Assembly (NCBI RefSeq): GCF_029846235.1
Contig: NZ_JARVWP010000005.1
Span: forward strand, 186,001-250,000
Length of the DNA stretch: 64,000 nucleotides
From: Bradyrhizobium sp. CER78
Lineage (GTDB): Bacteria > Pseudomonadota > Alphaproteobacteria > Rhizobiales > Xanthobacteraceae
Reading direction: 5' to 3'
Below are positions 1 to 11,318 of the stretch, piece after piece. The notes beneath the pieces are model-generated. The model did not search any database. It was not told where the DNA came from and saw only the letters and a program-made list of their open reading frames with translations. How positions within the stretch are numbered: position 1 is the first letter of the stretch; each line of letters starts with the position of its first letter. The translations under genes and the position numbers were made by a program.

Positions 1-1
1 G

Positions 2-517
2 GGTTATCCCTCGGGCTTTGAATTCGAATGGACCACCAGTCAGAACGAAAGCTGGGGCCTGCCGATCGTCGAGGCCGCGATCCCGATGCTGGACAAGGTC
101 GGTATCAAGGTGAAAGTGAAGCAGGTCGAGACCGCGGTGCTGGCGGAGGTCATTCGCAAGGGCGACTTCCAGGCCTTCATCTATTCCCAGGCGACCGGCC
201 CGGATCCACAGGCCGCACTCAAATGCTTCCACTCGGCGACGCCACAATCGGCCTGCAACTACACGAACTTCAAGAACGCCGAGTTCGACAAGGTGATCGA
301 TGAAGCCGGGCAGACCGACGACGCCACCAAGCGCGTCCAGCTGCTGCAAAAGGCCAATGCGCTGCTCCATGAGGAAGCACCGGTCTGGTTCTTCAACTAC
401 AACAAGGCGGTCATGGCGGTGCAGCCCTGGCTCAAGGGAATTCAGCTGGACGCGACCGAACTGACCCATCAGAATGTCGAGGACCTCTGGGTCGACGAGA
501 CCTCGCCCGCGAAGTGA
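2..517 (+). CDS. ABC transporter substrate-binding protein, family 5 (C-terminal part)
   Basis: Only the last 171 residues are present; the frame is open to the left window edge. The segment has the look of the C-terminal lobe of family-5 (peptide, opine or nickel) periplasmic binding proteins: alternating short helices, an FDKVIDEA stretch, then a block around APVWFFNYNK and an end near the motif VEDLWVD. The two permeases and two ATPases directly downstream on the same strand match the standard five-gene Dpp/Opp layout, so it should deliver the substrate to them in the periplasm. The ligand cannot be told from this fragment. The assignment to the family is firm; the substrate is unknown. 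Confidence 0.85.
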   Translation, partial: GYPSGFEFEWTTSQNESWGLPIVEAAIPMLDKVGIKVKVKQVETAVLAEVIRKGDFQAFIYSQATGPDPQAALKCFHSATPQSACNYTNFKNAEFDKVIDEAGQTDDATKRVQLLQKANALLHEEAPVWFFNYNKAVMAVQPWLKGIQLDATELTHQNVEDLWVDETSPAK

Positions 518-573
518 CAGGTGCCATGCTCCTCCATCGCGAGAAACGATCGAGGGAGTGACGAAAGCGTCCC

Positions 574-1509
574 ATGCTGTCCTTCGCGATCCGTCGAGTC
601 CTGCAAACCATTCCGACCGTGCTGGCCGTCGTGATGCTGATCTTTGTGCTGTTCAGCGTCGTCCCGGGCAGCATCGTATCGAGCATGGGCGACGACGGCC
701 GCGGCCCGACGGACCCGCAGGTCGTGGAACGGATGAAGAAGCAGCTCGGGCTCGACGATCCGGTTTACGTGCGCTTCGGCTCCTATATCGCCAAGCTCGC
801 GACCGGTGATTTCGGCACCTCGTTCCGCACCAGCGAGCCGGTTACGACCATGATCGCCAAACGGATGTGGCCGACGCTGCAATTGATATTCGCTGCCCTG
901 GTATTCGCGGTTGCGGTCGGCGTACCGCTCGGCTTCATCGCCGCGCTGAGGCCGGGCAGCATCGTCGACACGATCTCGATGGTGCTGGCGGTATCTGGCC
1001 TCTCGATGGCCAAGTTCTGGCTCGGGCTGCTGCTGATGTATCTGTTCGCATTGAAGCTCGGCTGGCTGCCGAGTTTCGGCTATGGCGATGGCGGGCTCAA
1101 ATATCTGCTGCTGCCCGCCGTGACGCTCGGCGTCTCGCCGATGGCGCTGCTGGCGCGGACGACGCGTGCGGCGGTGCTCGAGATCATGACCGCGGATTTT
1201 GTCCGCACCGCGCGCTCGAAGGGCATGAGCGAGACCCGGGTCGTGACCTGGCACGTGATGCGCAATGCCCTCGTCATCATTCTCACGGCGATCGGCCTGC
1301 AATTCGGCGTCGTGATGGGCCAGGCGGTGGTCGTCGAGAAACTGTTCTCCTGGCCGGGCATCGGCTCGTTGCTGGTCGACAGCGTCCTGCAGCGCGACAT
1401 TCCGGCCGTGCAGGGCACCATTCTCGTGGTGGTGCTGTTCTTTCTCGCCGTCAATACACTGGTCGACCTGCTCTACGGCGTGATCGATCCAAGGATCAGA
1501 TACGCATGA
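574..1509 (+). CDS. ABC transporter permease, DppB type
   Basis: This 311-residue inner-membrane protein has the DppB/OppB plan: an N-terminal membrane segment (LQTIPTVLAVVMLIFVLF), a periplasmic stretch ending in the DPVYVRFGSYIAKLATGDFGTS-like block, then five more hydrophobic helices. The EAA loop that docks on the ATPase is seen around residues 195-225 (DFVRTARSKG). It begins 56 bases after the binding-protein stop, and its length is normal for the family. It should form the membrane channel with the permease encoded next. The substrate is not predictable from the permease. Confidence 0.9.
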   Translation: MLSFAIRRVLQTIPTVLAVVMLIFVLFSVVPGSIVSSMGDDGRGPTDPQVVERMKKQLGLDDPVYVRFGSYIAKLATGDFGTSFRTSEPVTTMIAKRMWPTLQLIFAALVFAVAVGVPLGFIAALRPGSIVDTISMVLAVSGLSMAKFWLGLLLMYLFALKLGWLPSFGYGDGGLKYLLLPAVTLGVSPMALLARTTRAAVLEIMTADFVRTARSKGMSETRVVTWHVMRNALVIILTAIGLQFGVVMGQAVVVEKLFSWPGIGSLLVDSVLQRDIPAVQGTILVVVLFFLAVNTLVDLLYGVIDPRIRYA

Positions 1510-1576
1510 GGGTCCGTCGGTCTCACCACACCTGTGCACGATGGACCGTCCAGCCCGTGACGGCGGAGCGGCCACG

Positions 1577-2394
1577 ATGAAGCTTGGCACCAGCGCGATC
1601 ATCGGCGGGATGCTGTTCGCGCTTGCGATCTTCGTCGGCCTGTTCGCGCCCTGGCTGGCCCATACCGATCCGGTCATGGGTGCCAACCTCGTGAATGCGG
1701 AAGAACCGCCGAGCTGGATCTGGTGGTTCGGCACCGATGCGCAGGGCCGCGATATCTATTCCCGCGTCGTGCACGGCGCGCGCATCTCGCTGACGGTCGG
1801 CATCGTCTCGCAGCTCGTCAACAGCGTCATCGGCGTGACGCTGGGCTTGACCGCGGGCTATTGGGGCGGCTGGTGGGACGATGTCGTCAACGGGCTGACC
1901 AATGTCATGCTCGCAATCCCTTCGCTGATTTTCGCACTCGCCATCATGGCGGTGCTTGGACCCGGCCTGACCAGCCTGCTGATCGCGCTCGGATTGACCA
2001 ACTGGTCCTTCACCTGCCGGATCGCGCGGGCCTCGACACTGTCGCTCAAGAGCCAAGGCTATGTGCAAGCTGCGAGAGTGCTGGGCTACGGAGATCTGCG
2101 CATCATGATCACGCAATTGCTGCCGAACATGATCGGTCCCATTATCGTCATCGGCACGCTCGGCATGGGCGGTGCGGTGCTGGCCGAAGCCTCGCTCTCG
2201 TTCCTCGGCCTCGGCATCCGTCCACCCTATCCCAGCTGGGGCAGCATGCTGTCGGAGGCGCGCGACCAGATCACCACGGCGCCATGGCTGTCGGTCTTCC
2301 CCGGCCTTGCGATATTCCTGACGGTGCTCGGCCTCAATTTGCTCGGCGACGGCTTGCGCGACGTGCTCGATCCCCAATCGCGGAGCCGGCGCAC

Positions 2395-2398
<4 letters not shown>
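1577..2398 (+). CDS. ABC transporter permease, DppC type
   Basis: This is a 273-residue DppC/OppC-like permease. A first membrane helix (residues 5-25) is followed by the family block around WFGTDAQGRDIYSRVVHGAR and by five further helices; the EAA loop is near AARVLGYGDLRIM. I chose the ATG at 1577 because it puts the first membrane helix at the normal distance from the N-terminus and follows a GGCGGAGCGG stretch; an in-frame ATG at 1541 would add 12 residues. The stop codon overlaps the start of the next gene as ATGA, so translation is probably coupled. It pairs with the DppB-type permease. Confidence 0.9.
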
Positions 2399-4381
<1,983 letters not shown>

Positions 4382-4394
4382 ATAGTGCGCTCGA

Positions 4395-4423
4395 GCGCCG
4401 CATTTGCCTGCGGGGCGCGTTTT
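4395..4423 (+). terminator. possible terminator of the family-5 ABC operon
   Basis: Fourteen bases after the last ATPase stop there is a GC-rich imperfect hairpin (arms 4395-4402 and 4409-4418, with a two-base bulge) followed by GTTTT at 4419-4423. The stem is not perfect and the T tract is short, so this is a weak call based on position and shape alone. Confidence 0.35.
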
Positions 4424-4439
4424 CCACTAAGGTCGCCGG

Positions 4440-5477
4440 ATGGTGACAGGCGGGTTGAAGATCACGACCGGCATCATTGCCGCAGTACTGGTCACTGCGG
4501 CGGTGGCTCAGTCGCGCAGCGTGCTGGCCCCGCTTGCGGCCGCGCTGTTCATCATTGCGATCGTCTGGCCCGTTCAGGAACGGCTGCAGTCGTGGCTGCC
4601 GAAACTCTTCGCGCTCGCCATCACCGTCGTCGTTACGACCACCGTCTGCATCGCATTTGCCTCGCTCGCGGCGTGGGGATTCGGTCGTGTCGGGCGCTCC
4701 TTGCTTGCGGATGCGGCGCGATATCAAGCCTTCTACGACGCCGCGGTGATATGGCTGGACGGCCATGGCATCTCGTTTGCAGGCCTTTGGGCGGAGCATT
4801 TCAACGTAGGCTGGCTGCTGCGCGTCACGCAATACGTCACCGGCCGCGTCAACACCACGTTGAGTTTCTGGCTCATCGTGCTGGTCTATGTCGTGCTGGG
4901 GCTTCTCGAGGTCGAAGACGCCGGTCGACGAATCCAGCGACTGGAGAATCGCACAGCCGCGAGCGTCTTGCTCAAGGGCAGCAAGGCCACGGCCGCCAAG
5001 TTTCGCAAATATATGCTGGTGCGGACGCAGATGAGCGCGGTCACGGGTCTCCTGGTCGGCCTGTTCGCTGCCGTGACCGGACTGCCATTCGCGTTTGAAT
5101 GGGGCGTCATCGCCTTTGTCCTCAACTACATTCCTTTCATCGGCCCCTTCATCGCGACATTGTTCCCCACGCTGCTGGCCATGACGCAGTTCGAGAGTTG
5201 GCCAGCCGTGTTTGGTGTGTTCGCCTGTCTCAACGTCATCCAGTTCGTGGTCGGCAGCTATATCGAACCGCGGGTGGCCGGCTCGACGTTGTCGATCTCG
5301 CCGTTCCTGGTGCTGTTTGCGATCTTCTTCTGGAGCTCGCTTTGGGGCCTGTTCGGGACTTTCATCGGCGTGCCGATCACGCTCGCCATTCTGACCTTCT
5401 GTGCCGAGAGTCCGTCGGCCGCATGGATCGCTGATTTGTTCGGCGGAACGCAGGAAGAAAGGCCGGAAACGTCTTAG
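4440..5477 (+). CDS. AI-2E family transporter (PerM-like membrane protein)
   Basis: This 345-residue protein has the AI-2E/PerM pattern: two N-terminal membrane segments in the first 50 residues, one near residues 60-85, a long hydrophilic stretch (about 90-195) and four to five more helices. The family motif VLNYIPFIGPFIATLFP (near residue 223) is present, followed by GSYIEPRVAGSTLSISPF. Family members export varied small molecules or act in ion exchange; the substrate here is not known. It is a single gene, converging on the metallophosphoesterase gene with a four-base overlap of the two stop codons. Confidence 0.85.
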   Translation: MVTGGLKITTGIIAAVLVTAAVAQSRSVLAPLAAALFIIAIVWPVQERLQSWLPKLFALAITVVVTTTVCIAFASLAAWGFGRVGRSLLADAARYQAFYDAAVIWLDGHGISFAGLWAEHFNVGWLLRVTQYVTGRVNTTLSFWLIVLVYVVLGLLEVEDAGRRIQRLENRTAASVLLKGSKATAAKFRKYMLVRTQMSAVTGLLVGLFAAVTGLPFAFEWGVIAFVLNYIPFIGPFIATLFPTLLAMTQFESWPAVFGVFACLNVIQFVVGSYIEPRVAGSTLSISPFLVLFAIFFWSSLWGLFGTFIGVPITLAILTFCAESPSAAWIADLFGGTQEERPETS

Positions 5478-7231
5478 CTTCCGGCAATTTCCACCCGCTC
5501 GGGCTCGGCGAGGCAGAGCTTCCTGTCCGGCCCGACCACCATTCTGTGGATATAGAAATAGGTGACCGCATCATCGGCCGCCGCCATCACCGGCGACGGG
5601 GCCGAGACGATCTTCGACGCACCGCATGTACCGATCCAATCGATATGCCGGTGACCGTGCATCACGACCGAGCGATCGGAAAACTTTTGCAACCTGCGTA
5701 CAAACCAACTGCCGTTGATCAGGGCCGTCCCGATGCGTTCGGCAAACGTCTTGACCGGCATCGGATACTCCATCAAGTGATGATGCAGCGCGATGATCCA
5801 GCATGCCGTCGGGAAATGACGGATTGCAGCCTCCAATCGCCGCGTTTGCGCTTCCGAAACCAAACCGAGCGCGTTGGTGAAGGAAAAGTGGGTTTCTGCG
5901 TTGGAGTTGAGAATGGCGACTCCGAGGCCGCCATCCCGGTCCGGCGGCAGGATCATCGGGAATTGGTCATCGAACAAGCCGCGGACCGCCACAGCACGGC
6001 GCACACCCCCGTGCTGCGCAAATTGCACTATCCGGTCTTGGTAAGGTGCCAGCGCCTGGTTCAGCGTAGCCGACGGTTTGCCGGAATCGTCGATGACACG
6101 CACGCGATCGCCCTGGACGGCCGCAATCGCCGACAAGGTACGCATCTGCCGTAGCCGCTTGCCTGGGCTGAACGGCAGGTCGAGGCGCGCCGGATTGGCG
6201 CGATCCACGACATTAACGTCATGATTGCCCGGAAGCATGATGATGCGTGCTGCAAGCTCAGGGTGACCTGCCAATGCATCGAGAAATTCCGCCCATTCGC
6301 CGGGCCGGCCGGCATCCGTCATATCGCCGCTGATCAACACATGGTCGAGTGGATCGACGGCGTGAATTTCGGCGAGGCGAGCCAGCACGCGATGGAAGCG
6401 CTGGTTTCCCCGCGGACCGGCCGTCCCGCTTTCGATGCGGAAGCCGTATCGCTCGCCGACCACGTGAATATCCGACAAATGCGCAAGGCGCCAACAGCGG
6501 CCTCCGAGCGGCGTCGCGTCGAAGGCGGCAAGGTCGGCCGGTTGATCCATGCTGGCGTCGGCCACACTCCAGGCCAGTGATGCGACCGCAAGATAGCTGG
6601 ACACCAGCACCACGGCGTTCGCGAATGTCGGCACCACAAGACGATGGATCAGAACAAGGTCATTGACGGTCGCAGTCCATTGCGAAGCAGGCCAAGACAG
6701 GACCGCGATCAATGCTGCACCTGCAGAGAGCAGCATGCCGGCGCCGATCGAACAATTGCGGCGCAGCCTTATGCGAGAAGCAGGAGTTGCGCCGGTTCGC
6801 CAGAGCAGTTCCGCCAGATGGCCCAGCGCCTCACGCGTGAAGGTGTAGCTCGGTTGCACCGCGAGCGCGTTCAATGACCAGAAGTTTGTTTCTGCGATTT
6901 GAAACAGCGGTCGCCCGCCGAGCCACCCTAACGCTACGATCACAACCAACGCCAGCACGGCCCCCACTTCGGACAGCGCCAGAACTTGTTGCGAAAGGCT
7001 CGAGATCCAGGCGGACGCGACCAGCGGCGCAAGGCCGAGCAGCAGGCCCGGAAGCAGAAGTGAAACCGTCCAGGCGAATAACAGCTTCGCCGGGCTTATC
7101 TCAACCAGAAGGCTGCCCACGATCGCGAACAACGAACGCTGTTCGGGACTGGCGGCATTGTCCTCGAAGTCGCCATCGCGGGGATCAAGCAGCACGCCGA
7201 CGTTCCTCCGTTGCGCAGCGCATTGACACAA
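5474..7231 (-). CDS. membrane-anchored metallophosphoesterase
   Basis: This protein of up to 585 residues has about four predicted membrane segments in its N-terminal 230 residues, then a calcineurin-like phosphoesterase domain. All metal-binding motifs are visible: AHLSDIHVVGERYG, ISGDMTDAG, LPGNHDVN, ALHHHLMEYP and MHGHRHIDW. It should be an active dinuclear-metal phosphoesterase, with the catalytic part on one side of the inner membrane; the substrate is unknown. The longest frame starts with TTG at 7231, six bases after the epoxide hydrolase stop; a start a few codons later (GTG) is equally possible. It is probably co-transcribed with the epoxide hydrolase gene. Confidence 0.82.
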   Translation of the reverse strand: MCQCAAQRRNVGVLLDPRDGDFEDNAASPEQRSLFAIVGSLLVEISPAKLLFAWTVSLLLPGLLLGLAPLVASAWISSLSQQVLALSEVGAVLALVVIVALGWLGGRPLFQIAETNFWSLNALAVQPSYTFTREALGHLAELLWRTGATPASRIRLRRNCSIGAGMLLSAGAALIAVLSWPASQWTATVNDLVLIHRLVVPTFANAVVLVSSYLAVASLAWSVADASMDQPADLAAFDATPLGGRCWRLAHLSDIHVVGERYGFRIESGTAGPRGNQRFHRVLARLAEIHAVDPLDHVLISGDMTDAGRPGEWAEFLDALAGHPELAARIIMLPGNHDVNVVDRANPARLDLPFSPGKRLRQMRTLSAIAAVQGDRVRVIDDSGKPSATLNQALAPYQDRIVQFAQHGGVRRAVAVRGLFDDQFPMILPPDRDGGLGVAILNSNAETHFSFTNALGLVSEAQTRRLEAAIRHFPTACWIIALHHHLMEYPMPVKTFAERIGTALINGSWFVRRLQKFSDRSVVMHGHRHIDWIGTCGASKIVSAPSPVMAAADDAVTYFYIHRMVVGPDRKLCLAEPERVEIAGS

Positions 7232-7237
7232 ACGCAG

Positions 7238-8380
7238 CTAGCGCAGCTTCCCGAAAAACTCCCGCACCTCGCCAACGAACAGCTCGGGCTGCTCGAACGC
7301 GGAGAAGTGCCCGCCCTTCGGCATCTCGCTCCAGTGCTGGATGTTGGTGAAATTGGTCTCCATCCATTTGCGGACCGGCGTGACGATCTCCTTGGGAAAC
7401 ACGGCAACGCCGGTCGGCACATTGACCTTGTGCGGGGTTCGCTTGCCCGGCCCGAAGCTCTCCCAATAGAGCCGCGCAGACGATGCGGCCGTCTCGGTGA
7501 CCCAGTACAGCATGACATTATCGAGCAGTTCGTCGCGGCCGAGGATGTTTTCCGGATGCCCGTCGCAGTCGGTCCAGGCCCAGAACTTTTCAAGGATCCA
7601 GGCCGCCTGCCCGCTCGGTGAATCCGTCAGGGCATAGCCGAGCGTCTGCGGCCGGGTCGACTGCTGCTTGGAATAGCCGGAGTCCCAGTCGGCGTAGTAT
7701 TTGATGCCGTTGAGCGCGCGGGTTTCCTCCGGCGTCGGCTGGCCCTCGACATTGGGCCGGGTCGACATCGCAAGCGTGATGTGGATGCCGGCACAATGCG
7801 CCGGATCCTGCCCGCCGATCGCGGTCGTGACCGCGGAGCCCCAATCGCCGCCTTGCGCGAAATAGCTGGCATAGCCCAGCCGCTCCATCAGGACGGCCCA
7901 GGCCTTCGCGATCCGGTCGACACCCCAGCCCGTCGCGATAGGCTTGGCCGAGAAGCCGAAGCCCGGCAATGACGGGCACACCACATGGAATGCATCGGCG
8001 GCGCTGCCGCCATGCGCGGTCGGATCGGTCAGCGGTTCGATCACCTTGTGGAATTCGACCACCGATCCCGGCCAGCCATGGGTGATGACCAATGGCCGCG
8101 CCTCCGGATGTTTTGAGCGGACATGGATGAAGTGGATGTCGAGCCCGTCGATCTCGGTGGTGAACTGGCTGAAGCGGTTGAGCCGCGCCTCGCGCTGCCG
8201 CCAATCATACGTCTCGGCCCAATACTGGCAGATGTCCTTGATCCATTTCAGCGGCGCACCTTGGCTCCAATCGTCGACCAGCTCAGCTTCCGGCCAGCGG
8301 GTCCGGCGCAACCGGGTGCGGAGATCCTCAAGGACATCGTCGCTGACGGCGATGCGAAACGGAGTGATGGCGGTAGTCAT
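7238..8380 (-). CDS. epoxide hydrolase, alpha/beta-hydrolase with EHN domain
   Basis: This 380-residue protein matches microsomal-type epoxide hydrolases found in bacteria. The N-terminal EHN region (residues 5-115) contains the typical WSQGAPLKWIKDICQYW block. The alpha/beta-hydrolase core then shows the oxyanion motif HGWPGS (101-106), the nucleophile in GGDWGS (Asp179) and the C-terminal His in GGHFSAFE. These are the expected catalytic elements for ring opening of epoxides by an Asp nucleophile. No signal peptide is seen, so it should be cytoplasmic. The true substrate is unknown. It lies upstream of the metallophosphoesterase on the same strand. Confidence 0.88.
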   Translation of the reverse strand: MTTAITPFRIAVSDDVLEDLRTRLRRTRWPEAELVDDWSQGAPLKWIKDICQYWAETYDWRQREARLNRFSQFTTEIDGLDIHFIHVRSKHPEARPLVITHGWPGSVVEFHKVIEPLTDPTAHGGSAADAFHVVCPSLPGFGFSAKPIATGWGVDRIAKAWAVLMERLGYASYFAQGGDWGSAVTTAIGGQDPAHCAGIHITLAMSTRPNVEGQPTPEETRALNGIKYYADWDSGYSKQQSTRPQTLGYALTDSPSGQAAWILEKFWAWTDCDGHPENILGRDELLDNVMLYWVTETAASSARLYWESFGPGKRTPHKVNVPTGVAVFPKEIVTPVRKWMETNFTNIQHWSEMPKGGHFSAFEQPELFVGEVREFFGKLR

Positions 8381-8455
8381 GGCGTCTCCCCGGTGTGCTG
8401 AGCTTTCCGGGGAAGATAGGGACGGACCGTCAGCCGATCAAACCGTTGCGCGAGG

Positions 8456-9409
8456 CTATTTGCCGATCGCCGTCTCCAGCAGCGCCTGGGCCTGCCTGGT
8501 GGCTGCGGCGAATTCCGGCTGCTCCGGGGCGTGCTGAACGAAGCAGCGCTTGAAGGCGTCCTCGCCCTGCTGGCGCAGGTCGCCGAGCTTGTCATAGGCC
8601 GCTTTGGAAATCTGCTTGCGCTCGAGCTTCTCGGCCGCTGCGTCGGCCTTCTTGTTGTAGTCGGCGCGGATCGCGGTGCAGGCCGGCACCTGCACGGTGG
8701 GCTCGATCTCGCCATAGGCGATGTAGAACTTGCCGTTGGCGAGCGCTGCGACAAACACCTCGTCGGCCGCCTCTGGAAACGAATCCTGGGTACGGCCGGC
8801 CAGAAAACCGTAGGTCAGCGTGGCCGACGCCGGCTTGGCGACCGGCAGCTCATTGAAGTTGATCACGGCCGCATCGGTCGATATCGCCTGGGTGTAGAGG
8901 CCCTCGAACTTCAGCGCCGGTTCTATCTGCTGTGGCACGTTCTTGCTGCCCTTGTCCCACCAGGCCTTGTGCTCGTGCAGCCAGCGGGTGAACAGGGCTT
9001 CGGATGTGACGATGATGTGGGCCTTCGGCTCGACGAAACTGCCGTCGGCACGCTTCTCGCCGATCTTGCCGCCGTCCCTGCCGGTGTCGGCATCGAAGCG
9101 CAGGCCGTCGAGCATGCCGAACCCCATGTCGCCCTTATATAGAGTGTCGAGATTGAGCTGGGCGGGCGCAAAGCCCGGCCGGGCCGGCTGCGCCAGGATT
9201 GCGGCCAACTGGCCCGTGAGCTCGTCGCGCGCGGCCGCCTCGGCCCTGTCGACGGTCTCGTTGATCTTATTGTCGTTCGACAGCTTGGCAAATTTGGCAA
9301 TCGCGGCGTCACGCGTCGCGATGTAGCGGTCTTCTGGTGACCCGGCACGGACCGGTGACAGGATCAGGATCGGGGACAGGACGAGGGCAAGGCGGAAGAT
9401 AAAATGCAT
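8456..9409 (-). CDS. secreted protein of unknown function
   Basis: I do not recognise a family. The 317-residue product starts with a clear Sec signal peptide (hydrophobic residues 3-20, cleavage likely after VRAG or near it) and continues as a charged, Ala/Lys-rich periplasmic protein with two Cys residues in the C-terminal third. Motifs that stand out are a KAWWDKGSKNVP stretch near the middle and PACTAIRADYNKKAD near residue 240. It lies downstream of gfa on the same strand, with a 152-base gap, so it could belong to the tail of the xoxF operon or be separate. It has normal codon use for the region, so it is very likely a real gene. Confidence 0.75.
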   Translation of the reverse strand: MHFIFRLALVLSPILILSPVRAGSPEDRYIATRDAAIAKFAKLSNDNKINETVDRAEAAARDELTGQLAAILAQPARPGFAPAQLNLDTLYKGDMGFGMLDGLRFDADTGRDGGKIGEKRADGSFVEPKAHIIVTSEALFTRWLHEHKAWWDKGSKNVPQQIEPALKFEGLYTQAISTDAAVINFNELPVAKPASATLTYGFLAGRTQDSFPEAADEVFVAALANGKFYIAYGEIEPTVQVPACTAIRADYNKKADAAAEKLERKQISKAAYDKLGDLRQQGEDAFKRCFVQHAPEQPEFAAATRQAQALLETAIGK

Positions 9410-9468
9410 GCCCTATGGTCGCCCGCAGGGCATGCAAGGTTCAAGGTCACGGGTACTACCAGCATATC

Positions 9469-9497
9469 CGTCGCCGACAGGCCCTCTGCCGGCGACG
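9469..9497 (-). terminator. inverted repeat after gfa, possible terminator
   Basis: Arms CGTCGCCG (9469-9476) and CGGCGACG (9490-9497) pair perfectly over eight bases with a 13-base loop. It lies in the 152-base gap downstream of gfa on the minus strand. No T tract follows, so it may be only a transcript-stabilising or rho-dependent element. Confidence 0.3.
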
Positions 9498-9561
9498 AAT
9501 CTCGTTAGGACGGACCGCTCAGGCCGGCCTTGTCGGCTACCTTGGTCAGCCCGCGCCCCTG

Positions 9562-10125
9562 TCAGGCCGCCTTGGATTTCGCCACGTGGGTCGCGATCGC
9601 GTCCATCAGCGCCGGCGACAGGCAATCATACGGCTCGAGTCCGAGCTCCTTCAGCCGCGACCTGATCCCCGCCATCTCGGCCGGCTTGACGCCGGACTCG
9701 ATCACCGACGACACGAACGCGGCAAATCCCGGAGCCGCCGAGCCGGACTCCTGGAACAGCTCGGGATGGATGAAGTCGAGGCCATAGAACGGATGGCCCT
9801 TGTTCTCGATCCGGCCGTACATGTGGGTGCCGCATCCGGTGCAGGCATGGCGCTGGATCACCGCGGCGGCATCTACGATCTTCAGCTTGTCGCCGTTCTC
9901 CAGCACGGTGACGTTCTCGCGCGGGACCACCGCGACCACCGAGAAGATGGCGCCCGAGGGCTTCCAGCACTTGGTGCAGCCGCAGGCGTGGTTGTGGGCG
10001 ACATCGCCCTTGACCCCGACCTTGACCTTCTTGTCCGCGCATTTGCAGACGAGCGTGCCGCCGGCAAAATTGCCGGAGCCTTGTTTGACGCCATTGTCGA
10101 CCGACGGGTGGATATGAACAGTCAT
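9562..10125 (-). CDS. gfa: S-(hydroxymethyl)glutathione synthase (Gfa)
   Basis: This 187-residue cytoplasmic zinc protein speeds the condensation of formaldehyde with glutathione. The zinc-binding cysteines of the Gfa family are all visible: C27-K-C29, C48-G-C50-T-K-C53 and C95-T-G-C98. Length and the segment [14 protein letters not shown] fit the family well. The gene follows the glutathione-dependent formaldehyde dehydrogenase gene by 33 bases in the xoxF operon, which gives the expected order of steps: formaldehyde made by XoxF in the periplasm is captured by glutathione in the cytoplasm, then oxidised. A similar role without true catalysis (formaldehyde carrier) has been argued for this family. 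Confidence 0.93.
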   Translation of the reverse strand: MTVHIHPSVDNGVKQGSGNFAGGTLVCKCADKKVKVGVKGDVAHNHACGCTKCWKPSGAIFSVVAVVPRENVTVLENGDKLKIVDAAAVIQRHACTGCGTHMYGRIENKGHPFYGLDFIHPELFQESGSAAPGFAAFVSSVIESGVKPAEMAGIRSRLKELGLEPYDCLSPALMDAIATHVAKSKAA

Positions 10126-10158
10126 TGGTCTATCCTCCTAGTGCTTGGTGTTTTGATT

Positions 10159-11268
10159 TCAGAATACGACGACCGAACGGATCGATTTGCCCTCGTGCAT
10201 CAGGTCGAAGCCCTTGTTGATCTCGTCGAGCTTCAGCACATGGGTGATCATCGGATCGATCTGGATCTTTCCGTTCATGTACCAGTCGACGATCTTCGGC
10301 ACGTCGGTGCGGCCGCGCGCGCCGCCGAACGCGGTGCCCTTCCACACCCGCCCGGTGACGAGCTGGAATGGCCGGGTTGCGATCTCCTTGCCGGATTCCG
10401 CGACGCCGATCACGACCGAGACGCCCCAGCCGCGGTGACAGGCTTCCAGCGCCTGGCGCATCACGTTGGTGTTGCCGGTGCAGTCGAAGGTGTAGTCGGC
10501 GCCGCCGTCGGTCAGGCCCACCAGGTGCTGAACAATATCGCCGCTCACCTTGGTCGGGTTGACGAAATGCGTCATGCCGAACTGCTTGCCCCACGCTTCC
10601 TTGGAGTCGTTGATATCGACGCCGATGATCTTGTCGGCGCCGACCATCTTGGCGCCCTGGATCACGTTGAGGCCGATGCCGCCGAGGCCGAACACGACGA
10701 CGTTGGCGCCCGGCGTCACCTTGGCGGTGTTGACGACCGCACCGACGCCGGTGGTGACGCCGCAGCCGATGTAGCAGCTCTTGTCGAACGGCGCGTCCTC
10801 GCGAATCTTGGCGACCGCGATCTCGGGCAGCACGGTGAAGTTCGAGAAGGTCGAGCAGCCCATGTAATGGAAGACCGTCTTGCCCTTGTAGCTGAAGCGC
10901 GAGGTGCCGTCGGGCATCACGCCCTTGCCCTGGGTCGCGCGGATCGCCGTGCAGAGATTGGTCTTCTGGCTCAGGCAGCTTTTGCACTGGCGGCATTCGG
11001 GCGTGTAGAGCGGGATCACATGATCGCCCGGCTTCACCGACGTCACGCCGGCGCCGACCTCGCGAACGATGCCAGCGCCTTCATGCCCGAGGATCGAGGG
11101 GAAGATGCCTTCGCTGTCGAAGCCGTCGAGTGTGTAGGCGTCGGTGTGGCAGATGCCCGTCGCCTTGATCTCGACAAGGACCTCGCCGGCCTTGGGGCTT
11201 TCCAGGTCGAGCTCGACGATCTCAAGCGGCTTCTTTGCTTCGAATGCGACTGCGGCGCGGGTCTTCAT
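10159..11268 (-). CDS. adhC/flhA: S-(hydroxymethyl)glutathione dehydrogenase (class III alcohol dehydrogenase)
   Basis: This 369-residue zinc-dependent, NAD-linked enzyme oxidises S-hydroxymethylglutathione to S-formylglutathione. Class III ADH hallmarks are clear: the catalytic-zinc Cys in [12 protein letters not shown], the GHEGAGIV motif, the structural zinc block with four cysteines ([15 protein letters not shown]), the Rossmann motif [16 protein letters not shown], and the C-terminal IRSVVVF. I chose the ATG at 11268 because a GGAG sequence lies about eight bases upstream; an in-frame GTG at 11280 would add four residues. The gene sits between xoxG and gfa and is almost certainly co-transcribed with xoxF. 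Confidence 0.95.
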   Translation of the reverse strand: MKTRAAVAFEAKKPLEIVELDLESPKAGEVLVEIKATGICHTDAYTLDGFDSEGIFPSILGHEGAGIVREVGAGVTSVKPGDHVIPLYTPECRQCKSCLSQKTNLCTAIRATQGKGVMPDGTSRFSYKGKTVFHYMGCSTFSNFTVLPEIAVAKIREDAPFDKSCYIGCGVTTGVGAVVNTAKVTPGANVVVFGLGGIGLNVIQGAKMVGADKIIGVDINDSKEAWGKQFGMTHFVNPTKVSGDIVQHLVGLTDGGADYTFDCTGNTNVMRQALEACHRGWGVSVVIGVAESGKEIATRPFQLVTGRVWKGTAFGGARGRTDVPKIVDWYMNGKIQIDPMITHVLKLDEINKGFDLMHEGKSIRSVVVF

Positions 11269-11318
11269 CTTGGTCTCCACAAAACATCAAACAGGTTTGT
11301 CATTCGCGCCGGTCACGC

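Noticed and set aside
8935..8955. Sigma-54-like promoter sequence TGGCACGTTCTTGCTG
   Set aside because: The spacing between GG and GC is one base short, and it lies inside a coding sequence far from the next gene start.
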